Shown one piece after another: positions 26,397 to 36,800 of a stretch of 64,000 nt of DNA (positions are counted from its first letter, which is position 1; each line of letters opens with the position of its first letter). The DNA lies in contig CP085829.1 of assembly GCA_020809705.1 (NCBI GenBank), positions 558,001-622,000 on the forward strand. Direction: 5' to 3'. Below the pieces are notes generated by a model that saw only the letters and a list, made by a program, of their open reading frames with translations, was not told the origin of the DNA and searched no databases. Both the position numbers and the translations under genes were made by a program. Source of the DNA: Calonectria ilicicola (taxonomy: Eukaryota; Ascomycota; Sordariomycetes; Hypocreales; Nectriaceae).

Positions 26397-28104
26397 ATGG
26401 GTATACCACTCACACAAGACGTAATGCGAATTCCCGAATTGGGAAGCATCGGCAGCATGGCTGGCTTGCTGGTCCTGCTTCTCATTGCTTCTTTGGTCTT
26501 CAGCTGGGCGTGCAACTGGGCCAATTGTCGATCCCAAGCGTCGTCCAACGGCTGTAAGCCGCCTGCGAGTTACCCACACAGCGACGGCATTCTGGGATTC
26601 AAGCACCTTCGCAGTCTCATTCGGGCTCGGAAGGAGAACCGACTGCCCACGGCCTTCAGCTCAATCTTTACCGACACGGGCCCTGATGTCCACACGGTCG
26701 CACTGTACACGCTTGCCAAAAAGTCTTATTGGACAATCGACCCTGAGAACATCAAGGCCGTACTCTCCTCAAGCTTCAAGGATTGGGCCCTGCCCAAGGC
26801 CAGGATCGATGCCTTCAAAGCATGCTGGGGCGGAGGAATCTTTGGTGCAGATGGCGCAGAGTGGGAGCACTCCCGGGCCATGCTGCGGCCAAGCTTCAAT
26901 CGCCGACAGGTTCAGGATGTCGAGATGCTCGAGAAGCACGTCCAGAACCTAATTGGCCGTATACCCAATGGCAAGCTAGTGGATCTGGCTGAGCTCTTCC
27001 CCTTGCTCACAATGGACATTGGCATTGACCTCCTCTTTGGCGAAGACGCAGGCTCTCTCGATGCTTCAAAGTCGTCCGAAGGGCTGGATTTCACAGAGGC
27101 TTTCAACTACATTATGCAAAAGATGTCGGTCCAAGTGAGCTTGCCATTTTTGGCAAAGATTCCTGATGCAAAGTTGAAGAAGTGTGTCAAGTACATCAAC
27201 GATTTTACAGACTCGTATGTCAACCGGGCTCTGTCCGTGAGAAACGAGATGTCAAAGAATGGCAAAACTGAGGAAGATGAGAGTGCATCAAGCAAGAAAT
27301 ATGTATTTTTGGATGAGCTCGCAAAGGGAGATTACTCGCCCGAGACTCTCCGAGCCGAACTGCTAAGCGTCATGGTAGCTGGTCGAGACACCACGGCATC
27401 TCTACTCACTATTATCTGGTGGCACCTTGCTAGACGTCCTGACATTGTAGCAAAGCTTCGAGAAGAGTTTGCCCCGCTGGAATCAAGACCCCCCACACTG
27501 AAGGAGCTCAAGGGCTTCAGGTACCTGGAAAACGTGGTCAACGAGGGTGAGTTGCATCCCAGGAATCGCTGCTATTTTGAGCAATCTGAACTAACGTCCA
27601 CAGTGCTGCGCCTCTACCCCATTAATCCCATCAATTCCCGGGTGGCCATTCGTGATACTACTCTGCCCCGCGGAGGTGGCAAGGATGGCAAGGCACCTGT
27701 CTTTGTTGGGAAGGGAGAGAGGCTCATCTATAGTTCATCAGCGTTGCATCGACGCAAGGATTTATACGGTGCTGACGCTCTGCACTTGAGGCCTGAGAGA
27801 TGGGACACGTACCGACCCTCCACGTAAGTACCAACCGTGGCTCCCTTGCCAAACCCCACCAGAAGCATCACCGAAATCTAACTTATTACTTTCCAGCTGG
27901 GAATTCATTCCATTTGGCGGGGGTCCTCGAGTCTGCATTGGCCAGCAACTTGCCCTGACGGAAGCCGCCTACACGACCGTTCGACTGCTGCAGGAATACA
28001 AGTATATTGAGCCCAGAAGCGAAGGACACTTCCAGGAAGGATTCGCGATGGCGCTCCACAGTGGAGATGGCTGCCGCGTAATCCTTAGCAGCAATCCTCA
28101 GTGA
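26397..28104 (+). CDS. Cytochrome P450, CYP52-like membrane monooxygenase
   Basis: Membrane P450 resembling the n-alkane/fatty-acid (CYP52-type) clan, which usually hydroxylates terminal or near-terminal carbons. Exons 26397-27546, 27604-27823 and 27897-28104; introns 57 and 73 bp; 525 aa. N-terminal anchor at about 20-38 ([15 protein letters not shown]). Oxygen-activation motif AGRDTT at 328-333, PERW region at the end of exon 2, and heme ligand Cys470 in [14 protein letters not shown]. Divergent from the acyltransferase. It may supply the hydroxyl that the acyltransferase uses, or play the role of the ascofuranone-branch hydroxylase AscH; I cannot choose between them from sequence. An in-frame second ATG lies at 26424. 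Confidence 0.82.
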
Positions 28105-29528
28105 TGATGGCACGTGCAGGATCTCATAATTAGAAACTCGGGATGGGTTCCGACGGGAGAAAAAAATTGTGAAATAGAGGGGGTTGGTTGGTAAAGGATT
28201 TCTTGTACATGAATCAAGTTGCCTGTTCATAGTTTCGATACGAATTTATACGAAAAATAAGCAAATAATAAAAAATGCTTTGCTCTACAAACCTACAGCT
28301 TGATTACTGTGGGTTAAAATTCCCGATTTCATAGAGTAACAGGATTGATGCTTTCCAAAAGTCATGCTTGGATCTGGATTCGCTTAATTCAGTAAGAGGA
28401 CGTTTTGGGGGTCGTTAGGTGGCATTACAACAACATCGAATATTTCCTCTTAAATCCCAGGATGATAGAAATATCAAATGATTTGAAGAAGAATTCTGAA
28501 AAAAAAAAGTATAAATTGAGAGCTCCTTGGAGTAGTCTATGGTTTTAAAATAGCTGTTGTGCTCTGATTGACACCCAATCTACTTTGATGTGAAAAGTTA
28601 GATCCTAGATATTGACTCTGGGCAGCACACTAGAGCATTCAATATTCATAAACAACCCAATTTTTAGACTTGGTTGGGCTTGATGAAGAATTCTCAAGTT
28701 CATGACGAGATCCCAAGATTGTAAAATGTACAATCACGAATAAGGTGGAGTGTACAATGTAGGAAGAAGACACTGCAGCGTTTTCCATATCTTAATGAAT
28801 GACTGCATCTCACAATCCTATAACAATAGTATGATCTCTTAGTCGATTGTATCTTGGTCGGGCGAGTCATATGGCCCAACTTAGTTGGATCTGCCACGTT
28901 GTGGCTTTGGAGCTCCCTCTTGGTCAAGCCCACGATTTACCAAAATAGTAGGGTCTCTAATAAAGCTCATCAGTTACGTTACTAGCTCTGCCTAGCATAT
29001 ATAAAAATAGCTGTGATGATCATGTGGCTAAAGGTGTGTAAGAGTTTTGATCAATAAATTAAGAGTCTTTCTCCGTGCACACATACATTTTTCTAAATGC
29101 AAATATAAAATCATACAACTTTAATAATTCTCGAAGAATCTCAAGAAAATAATAAATAATAATTTATTTTTATATAATTAAGTTTATAAATTATTTATTT
29201 TTATTTATTTTTCTTTTTAAAAATATCTTAGATCTTGGTTTATATATGTGCATCTAGTAAAATGTATGTGTGCGCCTAGGAAGACTCTAAATTAATTATC
29301 GTACTTATTCTTAGCTATATTAAGCCGACATATTTAACCTTACTAGGTAACAAGACTTATGTGTAAGTAAAAAGAGAATTAGGCTAACATATTCATTCTC
29401 AGCAGATTTAGCACAAAGCCTATTCAAGGGGCTTCCTCGAATAACAAGGATGCCGTTTTTCTTCTGTCATTTCTTTTTTTTGTAAAAGGAAAAAAGAAAA
29501 AAGAATAGCATAGTTTGTATTTGCAAAA
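28105..29528. other. AT-rich intergenic region at the cluster's right edge
   Basis: 1.4 kb with no supported gene; it contains the foldback element described separately. Base composition falls sharply from the cluster's GC-rich coding DNA. Confidence 0.5.
29062..29288. mobile_element. MITE-like foldback element with inverted arms
   Basis: Two arms of about 48-50 bp (29062-29109 and 29239-29288) are inverted copies: 34 of the first 40 positions match, with an identical core GCACACATACATTTT. They enclose about 130 bp of almost pure AT with no coding potential. The sequence AAATTA lies directly outside both ends (29056-29061 and 29289-29294), compatible with a 6-bp target-site duplication, though in AT-rich DNA this may be chance. 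No transposase is present, so this would be a non-autonomous element. The superfamily is not assigned. Confidence 0.6.
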
Positions 29529-32500
29529 CTAGACTCCAAAATGAATAAACGGCACCCATATTGGTGGCGAATTTGATGTACCGGACACACATTCTATGTT
29601 TCGTCGTTGGCCCACTGCTGTCTCTACACCAGCCCATTGATCTCGAAGTGCTCTAATACAACGATGAAACGATGCAGCAATATCTTGATATTCGGACTTG
29701 GTCTTAAATATACCCTCATATGTCATGCTTGCCACTTCTACGCAAATCTCATCTTGAACGTTCCAGAGCGTCCCAATCACATGTCGAAAGCCCGCTAACT
29801 GAAATGCGGCCGTAAGATGAACGTTTTCATCTAGGGATTGTTTATGTAGAACGCTACTCGTGCTGCAAGCAGAAAGAAATGCAAGAACAGGGGAGGTTGA
29901 CATGTGCTTGATATTTAAGATGTGTTCGACGGTGAACGGATTGGTTTGCCAATCAGTCAGAAGCAAATGACTTTGCAGCAAGTCTTTAGGATTGGCAGAG
30001 CCATGGCCAGCGAAGTGAAAAATTGTTGCTGACTCTATTGCTAGAGTCATTTTCTCTTTTATGGGCTCAGGTTGAATGACCTGCAGTTCTTTCCTGAGAC
30101 AAATCTCTCGTACTTCGTCGATCTCTTTAATTGCATTTTGAAGAGTAGCTTGACACGGCGTCGTTTCCATAGCAACTAGCACTACCTTCTGGCTTGATTT
30201 GTCTGAGATATTGGGCAAGGGTCGACTCCGACCATATATAACTGCTTTGATGGAGGTGCTATATGAGATAATAGCACGGTCAATCAAGGTCTCTGAATTT
30301 CCAGAAAGATGATATCCTGCTGCATGGATAGGGAACTGCACTAGAGGCCCAGTTGGGATCCACCACATGTGAGGCCAACATGAATCAACTTGTGGACACG
30401 TTGTAAATCCTAGCTCATTCAAAATGGGAGAGACAAGTATATCCCAAAGCCATTCAAGTGTGCTGACTTCACCAACGGCATCGGCACGCTCTAGGATGAG
30501 TTGCTGAGAAAGAAGTGGCAGCTCTAACACGCGGATCCCAGATCGACTGACGATCAATGCATCGCATCCGTGTATACTGGTGTTCACGGTGACTATTGGA
30601 CCATCTCTAGCTGCGTCTTCCATTGTGGCTTTTGACGGCGGAAGCAGGAAATCGTTAAATCCATCCCGGAGACGAATTCTTTGGATCAACGTCTCTAATT
30701 CTGTGCTTGCCTTTCGTCGTTGATCTGCCAATGCTTCTGGGTCGAATTCTTTAGTAGGATCACCACTATTGGATCCTTCATCTAATTCCGCTCGCAGACG
30801 ATTGAAAGAAGCCGCCATTTCCGGGTGATTTACCTCCAAATCCGGAAATGACCCTCTCAAATCTTGGATGGAGCTAGCCAGAATATTTCGCCCGGTCTCA
30901 AGGAGCTGCATTGCAATAACGGAACCTTTGCCAGCACGTAGAGCAATGCTGGCCGAGTTTGAAGCTATCCCAGGCACATCTAACAATGCATAATGTTTGT
31001 CCGAGTTCTTCAATGATCGAGAACTAATGCGTTGGATCAATTCGATAGTGATTGTAGCAACCCTAAATGCCTCTTGCATGTCTTTTCGTATCTCTGGTAT
31101 TGATAGTAATTTCTCGCCGGCGGCAATGCGATCGAAGGCTGGCGATGTAGTTTTTTCAATAGCCTCGGTATAACACTGTATCGCCTCATTAATATAATTT
31201 AACGAATCAGTCTGTTTGTATTGTAGCATCAAAAGATTGGCTTGGCTCGTTAGCCAAGCAGACATGTCAGGGTGACCTGAAGGAGTAACATTGATAGCCT
31301 CCTGAGATATGGATACGGCTTTTTCTAGATCCTCTATCTTCTTGTTGCGTCTGAATCTTTCCTCGAGAAGCTTTGCCAGGGTGTTAATCCATCCAGCCCG
31401 GTGCCAATGACCAGGTGTTTCTGTATTCACTGCTTCACCAGCAATCGTGATAGCCTTATCGAGATCCTTGCCATCCCTAATTTGCAAGTACCTGTCCCTT
31501 AGGCGAGTCGCGAGGCTATTCAATCTCCTGGCGCGCTGGATGTCTCCTCTAGGAGTGATTTCAATCTTGACGACGGTTTCTAAAAGCTCAATTGCTTTGT
31601 TCAAGTCAGACATATTGTTCATTCTCTTGAACCTGAAACCAAGTCGGTTGGAGAGGTCACTCGCAATCCTGGGCCAATCTGCGTGGGAAGTTGAGACGAG
31701 ACTGAGTGCGACAGTAGATAGCTCAATTGATCGATCTAAGTCAATGAGTTCCTTGGTTGTCGCATATCTCATGTTTAGACGACTCGCGAGATTGTTGGCC
31801 ATTGAAGGGTAATGGGTGTGGCCATTATCTAGACGTGCAAAGCCAGCTTGTGTGACCCGGATACTCTCATCTAGATCTGATTTTGAACCAGTATTCGAGT
31901 ATCGCTCTTCAAGCAGCACACCTAAGTTCTGACTAAGAATTGGATAGTTCTCATCATTCTCCGGAGTCAAACAAAAAGCCAAGTTGAAGGTTGCGATGGC
32001 CTCGTCAAGATCTTTCAGCGATGATCGAATGTTATAACTATCACGGAGGAACCTGCCAAGGCAATTCAAAATAGCCACTCGATCTGGATTGGTCTTGTCT
32101 TCAGATGCCTCTCTGACATGTTTGATTGCCTCCTCTAAACTTTGTTGATCCCCAAAGGATTGGTAACTTTCGTGAAGGGCATTGGCGAGATTTACAATGC
32201 AACCAGCTCGTTCAGGGTCAGTTTTGGGTAGCAAAACAATAGCCTCGCGAGCGCTGTCGATGGCTTCTTGCAGAGAACCTTTGTCCCTTGTCTCACCGAA
32301 ATACAAAAACAAGAAGTGGCTCATGTTGCGTAGAAATCCCGCTCTCTGGCTATCAAGACTTGTCATGGCAATGGCCTGTTTGGTAACATCTATTGCTTCT
32401 TTCAAAAAGCCCAAACTCCCAGAATTCTTGATATATTCTGTATATAAAAGGATTGAAAGGCCGTCAATTTGGCTGACCTTTATCTCGGGTTCTGATGCCG

Positions 32501-32549
32501 AAGCAACAGCGTCTCGAGCTTTTTGGATAGCATTGTTGAGATCAGTCAT
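29529..32549 (-). CDS. TPR-like/CHAT-domain protein
   Basis: Intronless, 1,006 aa. The N-terminal 500-550 residues are helical repeats of about 45-50 residues with recurring DLDEAIxxxxxAL-type segments (for example DLDKAITIAGEAV, DLEKAVSISQEAI), i.e. tetratricopeptide-like. The C-terminal part (from about 750) is a CHAT protease domain, a caspase-fold (clan CD) family: catalytic His849 in FHFAGHGSAN and Cys895 in LSACSTSS, then HLTAAFQLAGFRHVIGTLW. Both catalytic residues are intact. In fungi, TPR-CHAT proteins are abundant and lineage-specific and are suspected in regulated cell death or self/non-self responses; bacterial TPR-CHAT proteins act in defence. Head-to-head with a broken caspase-like gene 743 bp away. 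Substrate unknown. Confidence 0.88.
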   Translation of the reverse strand: MTDLNNAIQKARDAVASASEPEIKVSQIDGLSILLYTEYIKNSGSLGFLKEAIDVTKQAIAMTSLDSQRAGFLRNMSHFLFLYFGETRDKGSLQEAIDSAREAIVLLPKTDPERAGCIVNLANALHESYQSFGDQQSLEEAIKHVREASEDKTNPDRVAILNCLGRFLRDSYNIRSSLKDLDEAIATFNLAFCLTPENDENYPILSQNLGVLLEERYSNTGSKSDLDESIRVTQAGFARLDNGHTHYPSMANNLASRLNMRYATTKELIDLDRSIELSTVALSLVSTSHADWPRIASDLSNRLGFRFKRMNNMSDLNKAIELLETVVKIEITPRGDIQRARRLNSLATRLRDRYLQIRDGKDLDKAITIAGEAVNTETPGHWHRAGWINTLAKLLEERFRRNKKIEDLEKAVSISQEAINVTPSGHPDMSAWLTSQANLLMLQYKQTDSLNYINEAIQCYTEAIEKTTSPAFDRIAAGEKLLSIPEIRKDMQEAFRVATITIELIQRISSRSLKNSDKHYALLDVPGIASNSASIALRAGKGSVIAMQLLETGRNILASSIQDLRGSFPDLEVNHPEMAASFNRLRAELDEGSNSGDPTKEFDPEALADQRRKASTELETLIQRIRLRDGFNDFLLPPSKATMEDAARDGPIVTVNTSIHGCDALIVSRSGIRVLELPLLSQQLILERADAVGEVSTLEWLWDILVSPILNELGFTTCPQVDSCWPHMWWIPTGPLVQFPIHAAGYHLSGNSETLIDRAIISYSTSIKAVIYGRSRPLPNISDKSSQKVVLVAMETTPCQATLQNAIKEIDEVREICLRKELQVIQPEPIKEKMTLAIESATIFHFAGHGSANPKDLLQSHLLLTDWQTNPFTVEHILNIKHMSTSPVLAFLSACSTSSVLHKQSLDENVHLTAAFQLAGFRHVIGTLWNVQDEICVEVASMTYEGIFKTKSEYQDIAASFHRCIRALRDQWAGVETAVGQRRNIECVSGTSNSPPIWVPFIHFGV

Positions 32550-33292
32550 TCTGTAAGCGTATAAATAGGGTGCGTTCAGCTCAAGTTGGGTTGGAAATTT
32601 TGAATGAAGCTTTTCAAGTCAAGAAAAATAGAGGTGATTAAAAAATTGGAAAAAGTTTGTTGGAGTGAATCGAAGATGATAAATAGTTTGACAGTGTGAG
32701 TGGAGTTTTGTTACCGTGTATTTTTTTTTTTTTTTTTTCAAATTTAGCATGATCGTGGCCAATAAAGTGAGAGGTAGACAAATGTGAAATTTGAAGCTGA
32801 AGACACCTTGTTTCGTATTCGGCCTGATAATGACCAATCGTGTGTTCTCCCGACCATGTGTCGGTAAACGGAACCCATTGATTGGGTGTCTTAGCCTTGT
32901 GGCTAACATTGGCGCTGTCGCTTGGCAGTGTTGGTCCCATCCTGTCTTGGCCTGGACAGAGAGAGATATCAGGCTGGCGGCTACATTTCTTTTCTAGAGA
33001 TCGGCCTCGATGGCCTCAGTTGTTTTGACAAAGGCCCACGTAGAGCTAAGGCACTAAATAAGGAAGAAGATTTAAGCGCCGGGGTTTTCAAAGCCCAACA
33101 TGAGCCAACAAGTACTTATTCTTATAGCTCTCCAGCATAAATAGGCAACTATATAAGGAGCTCGAAAGACCCAGACTAAACCGGAGATTCACAGCACCAC
33201 TGTCTATAACAAATCGCCAAAAGTCGTCAGTTCTCTTTGCGCTACTTATTAAAACCAACCTTACACATTAATTCCGCCTGAATATAGCAAAT
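32550..33292. promoter_or_regulatory. Divergent promoter CHAT gene/caspase-like gene
   Basis: 743 bp. A TATA box TATATAAGG (33150-33158) lies about 135 bp upstream of the caspase-like ATG. A T-run of 18 lies near 32722-32739. No gene seen. Confidence 0.6.
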
Positions 33293-35405
33293 ATGTCCCC
33301 AACAAAACGGGCCCTTCTAATCGCCAGTCCATGTTTGGGACTCCGTGGCCCGCTAAACGACGTCACTCTGATGAGCGATACTCTCGCCGAGCAGGGGTTT
33401 GAGATTACCTTTTGCTGCGATCAAGAAGCCACCCGGAATGGAATACTAGAAGCCTGCCGGAAAGTGATTGGTGAGTGTGGACCTGACGATACTCTCGTCA
33501 TTTACTACTCCGGCCATGGCGGTATTGTTGAGGATTCCTCCTCCAAGATGCCAAGCAAAGAAGCGGGGGTTTCTCCAGCAAAATCTGCTCCCTCGCGATT
33601 TCAATTTTTGGTTCCCGTCGACTTCTGCTTCAATCAGGAATCTAATCATGGCGATGAGGAAAAAGATGTGAATGAGGGCGACAGTGAATTTACCGGTATT
33701 TTGGATGCGGAAGTCAAGAAACTGCGAGCCGAAGCCTCCAGGCGGACTCGCAATGTGACCTTCATTCTCGACTGCTGCCATTCAGGCGGCATGTCTCGGC
33801 ATCCAACCCGCGACGCGATCCCCCGCAGCTTGCCCAGAGTCCAATACACTGCACTCTCACGTCACTTTAACTTCCTCCGTGCCAATGCCCAATTTCCCGA
33901 GGCCCAAGAAAGCGGGGATGCTGTGACGATCGTCGCCGCTGCTGCCACCGAAACAGCCTGGGAGGATGGTACATCTGGCCAGTGGCTTGGGTCGTTGACG
34001 CGAGCACTTGCCCATGCCCTAGCAGCCGCATGGAAGAGTGGCAAGTAGGGGGGTGAATCAATTTCCTGGCAGACGATGCTGGTGCGCGTCGGGGAATTGG
34101 TCAACGGGCGATTTCCTCAGCAGCACCCGCATGTTGAGGGCCCTGTAAGGCGACTTCTTTTTTCCTTGGAAGAGTCATTGCTCAACTCCCTTTTGCTGAA
34201 CGTCGAAGATGGTAACAAATCGATTCTTCAGGCTGGTACACTCAGGCGTGAGAAAAGGCAATGTGTACGGTTTCTGGCCACTTGAAGCTGAGCAGCGAAG
34301 CGAGGCTACGCGTCTTGGTACAGCAACCGTGACGGCTATTGAGGCCGCCAGGGCTCTTACAGAGCTAGATTTACTTCCAGGTAAGAAACTAGAAGCGAGG
34401 CATGCCGCTCTCGCTGTTCTTGAGAAGGAAGTGCTGCGAAAGTGGCCGATCGCGTATCCAGATCATCTCCAGGTTCCCGACCATCTCATCGACGAATCTA
34501 TACGTCTTTGCACTGCAACGAATGAACAGGGCAACATATTGGCAAAAATTCGCCATGAAGAAGACAGGTTGATTTTGGAAGATTCTCAGGGACTCGAACT
34601 TGCATCCCACAACATCTCCGCTCACGATCCGGATTCCTTGGCCTCAGCAAGTCGGGATATCGTATCCCGAGCGGAGACACTTGCCAGAGCCCAGCAGCTC
34701 CGGATACTAGAATGTGACAGTGCAAACGAGCGACTTTCTCATCAGTTGGATGTTAATATCGGAACCGCCAAAGATGGCAAGAAAGACAAAGTGATTGCGC
34801 AAGATGGCAGTGGATATGTCGTGGAAAACGATCGCTTCTACGTGTCACTAGAGAACAAAGGCAACGAGAAGTTGTACGCGTCTGTTTTCAATATCAATGT
34901 CTGGGGCAAGATATCCCTGGTCTCGAATAATAGCCCTTTAGGTATGGAACTGGATCCAGGTAAAGTCTCAGAACTCGGTGTCGGGGCATTTGGGAGGTTG
35001 AATGGCCTTCCAATCACTTAGCCCCGTGGAATTGCCAAACAGGGACCCGTGAATGAGTGTCTTATAGTAACTATCACGGATTCCCCCTTGGACCTTAGGT
35101 GCTTGGTGGGTTCCCACCCTGTGGGTGGTCGAGGAAGCGGTTCTAGCCTATCTACTCTCGAACAGGCCGTATTTTCCCTCGCGACAGGGTCTCTCCGGGA
35201 CCTTGGGTCCGAGAGTCGCCGTAGCTCACCACTGAAGTGGGCTTTAGTACAAATCGACTTTGCGCTCAGACCGTTAGATTGGCAGGAAGATGGAGGGCGC
35301 AGGATCCGGCCTGAAAATATACCTGAGCCAAATGATCTCGCTGTAGAAGAGATTCCTCCATATCCTCCATTTATGGAACAACCGGAAACAGTAAGTCGCA
35401 TATGA
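33293..35405 (+). pseudogene. Broken caspase-like (C14) gene with DUF4384-like C-terminus
   Basis: The first 251 codons encode a caspase/metacaspase-type domain with intact His75 (YYSGHGG) and Cys162 (DCCHSGG). The reading is then broken. An in-frame TAG at 34046 follows WKSGK, and the same frame continues with family-like sequence (VEGPVRRLLFSLEES). A one-base shift occurs around 34240-34250, after which the next frame carries GVRKGNVYGFWPLEAEQ and a long helical region. A DUF4384-like segment (FYVSLENKGNEKLYASVF) follows. A second in-frame TAG at 35019-35021 comes next, and the same frame continues (RGIAKQGPVNECLIVTITDSPLDLR) to 35405. Both stops fit C-to-T changes at CpA. An isolated but functional N-terminal caspase domain is possible if translation ends at 34046. 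Confidence 0.75.
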
Positions 35406-36298
35406 TCAGACATCACTGCTCGTATCCTGTCACACTGATCGTATCCTGTTAGTTGTTTGATTGAACCGTTGTTTGTATTTCCTATTCTACCTTTCCTGCC
35501 CTTTTTCTTCCTTTTCTTTTTATTATTATATCCTTATAACCCTTCTATTTAATATATTAATTTATTTATAATTTTTTTTTATTTAATTTTTTTAAAAATT
35601 ATTTTTATTTATTATTTAAAAAGATTTTTTATATTTAAATATTTTAAAATATTTTAATATTAATTGTATTATTTATTATTATTTTTAAATATATTTTTTA
35701 AAAAAAATTATATTTTTAAAAAATTAATTTTATTTTATTTTTATTTTTTATATTATTTTATTATTAAATTTTTTTAATTTTTTTTAAATTTTAATAAATA
35801 TTTTAATTTATTTATATTTAAATTAATATTATTAATTTAAATTTTTCAATAAATATATTAAATTATAAATTCAATTTTTAAAAAATATTATTAATATAAA
35901 TAATATATTATTTATAAATAAATATTTTAATTATATATATATATATTTAAAAATATATATTTAAAAAATTTATTTAATATATATTTAAAAAAAATTTATT
36001 TAAATATATATTATTATATTTTTAATTAATAAAAAATTCTTTCTTTTATTATATAAAATTTCTAATTATTAAGATTTTTTTATTTTATATTACTTTTAAA
36101 CTTTAAAGTTAATATAAGAATAATTATACTAATAGATTTGAAAGTCTATCATAAGGCGTGCCTTTAGGTCCTGTGACCTTGTCGGCGTCTTCCTTTCCTA
36201 AAAGGAAGAAAATAACTATATGAAAGACATGATCAGACATGATCTATTCAGAGCCAATATGCAAGATAGCTTATAAGGCGACACAATTATAGAAATCT
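35406..36298. repeat. Extremely AT-rich island (core about 35520-36120)
   Basis: About 600 bp made almost entirely of A and T, with runs of TTTAAAAA, ATATATAT and TTATTTATT and only a handful of G or C. No coding potential. The edges are abrupt on both sides. This is the pattern expected of a repeat destroyed by repeat-induced point mutation, or of an AT-isochore fragment; the original element cannot be identified. A short hairpin TTCCTTTCCTAAAAGGAA lies just outside the right edge (about 36191-36208). Confidence 0.7.
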
Positions 36299-36301
36299 TT
36301 G

Positions 36302-36800
36302 AGCGGAATTTTACGCAGGATTCAGGGTGTTCGTCCTTATGTTTGGGTCGTCAACAAGCATGATGAAGACATTCTTGTCGTTGTATCCAAGTACCGCCCC
36401 CAAAGACTTCTCACAGAAGTTGGCGTAAACGTCTCGGCGACTGGAGCAGGCTTCAATTTCGCTTCTACGGTAAATACCCATATATACCATGTCTTCTTCC
36501 CTCCTTCATTACTTCACTTGTATCTAACTTCATTCACACTCAGACATTCCATGACCCTGTAAGAAAATTCTTGCAGCTTTCAATGAGAAGACCCCCAATG
36601 GTGGCAACATAGGTGGTTTCCCGCTGTGGACACGGAATAATGGGTTTGGTGTGGTTTCGATCTTCAAAGGGTCGCAGAGGGAGTTATACATTGAAAATGA
36701 TCAAATACCCATTAGAGCCACGGCATACTTTTCCAATGTGCCAAATTTGAAGATTGTCGATCACAACGGCAAGGGTATGCCAAGCGGACCTCAAGTTTAA
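36302..36800 (+). pseudogene. Fragment of an unrecognised fungal gene, frameshifted
   Basis: The open segment (RPYVWVVNKHDEDILVVVS and on to GAGFNFAST) is followed by an apparent intron from GTAAAT near 36470 to an acceptor CTCAG before 36544. It continues as TFHDPVRK, then must shift one base near 36560-36580 to read ILAAFNEKTPNGGNIGGFPLW and RELYIENDQIPIRATAYFSN, ending at a TAA at 36800. No start codon is clear. Protein-like composition across two frames argues for a decayed gene. I do not recognise the family. It may once have belonged with the broken caspase-like gene across the AT island. Confidence 0.5.

Noticed and set aside
34045..34072. Short intron that would remove the first TAG of the caspase-like gene
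   Set aside because: Only 28 nt, below the usable size of fungal introns, and the sequence across the stop reads as family-like protein without splicing.
35520..36120. Centromere or replication origin
   Set aside because: Only about 0.6 kb and flanked by decayed genes; repeat decay explains it more simply.
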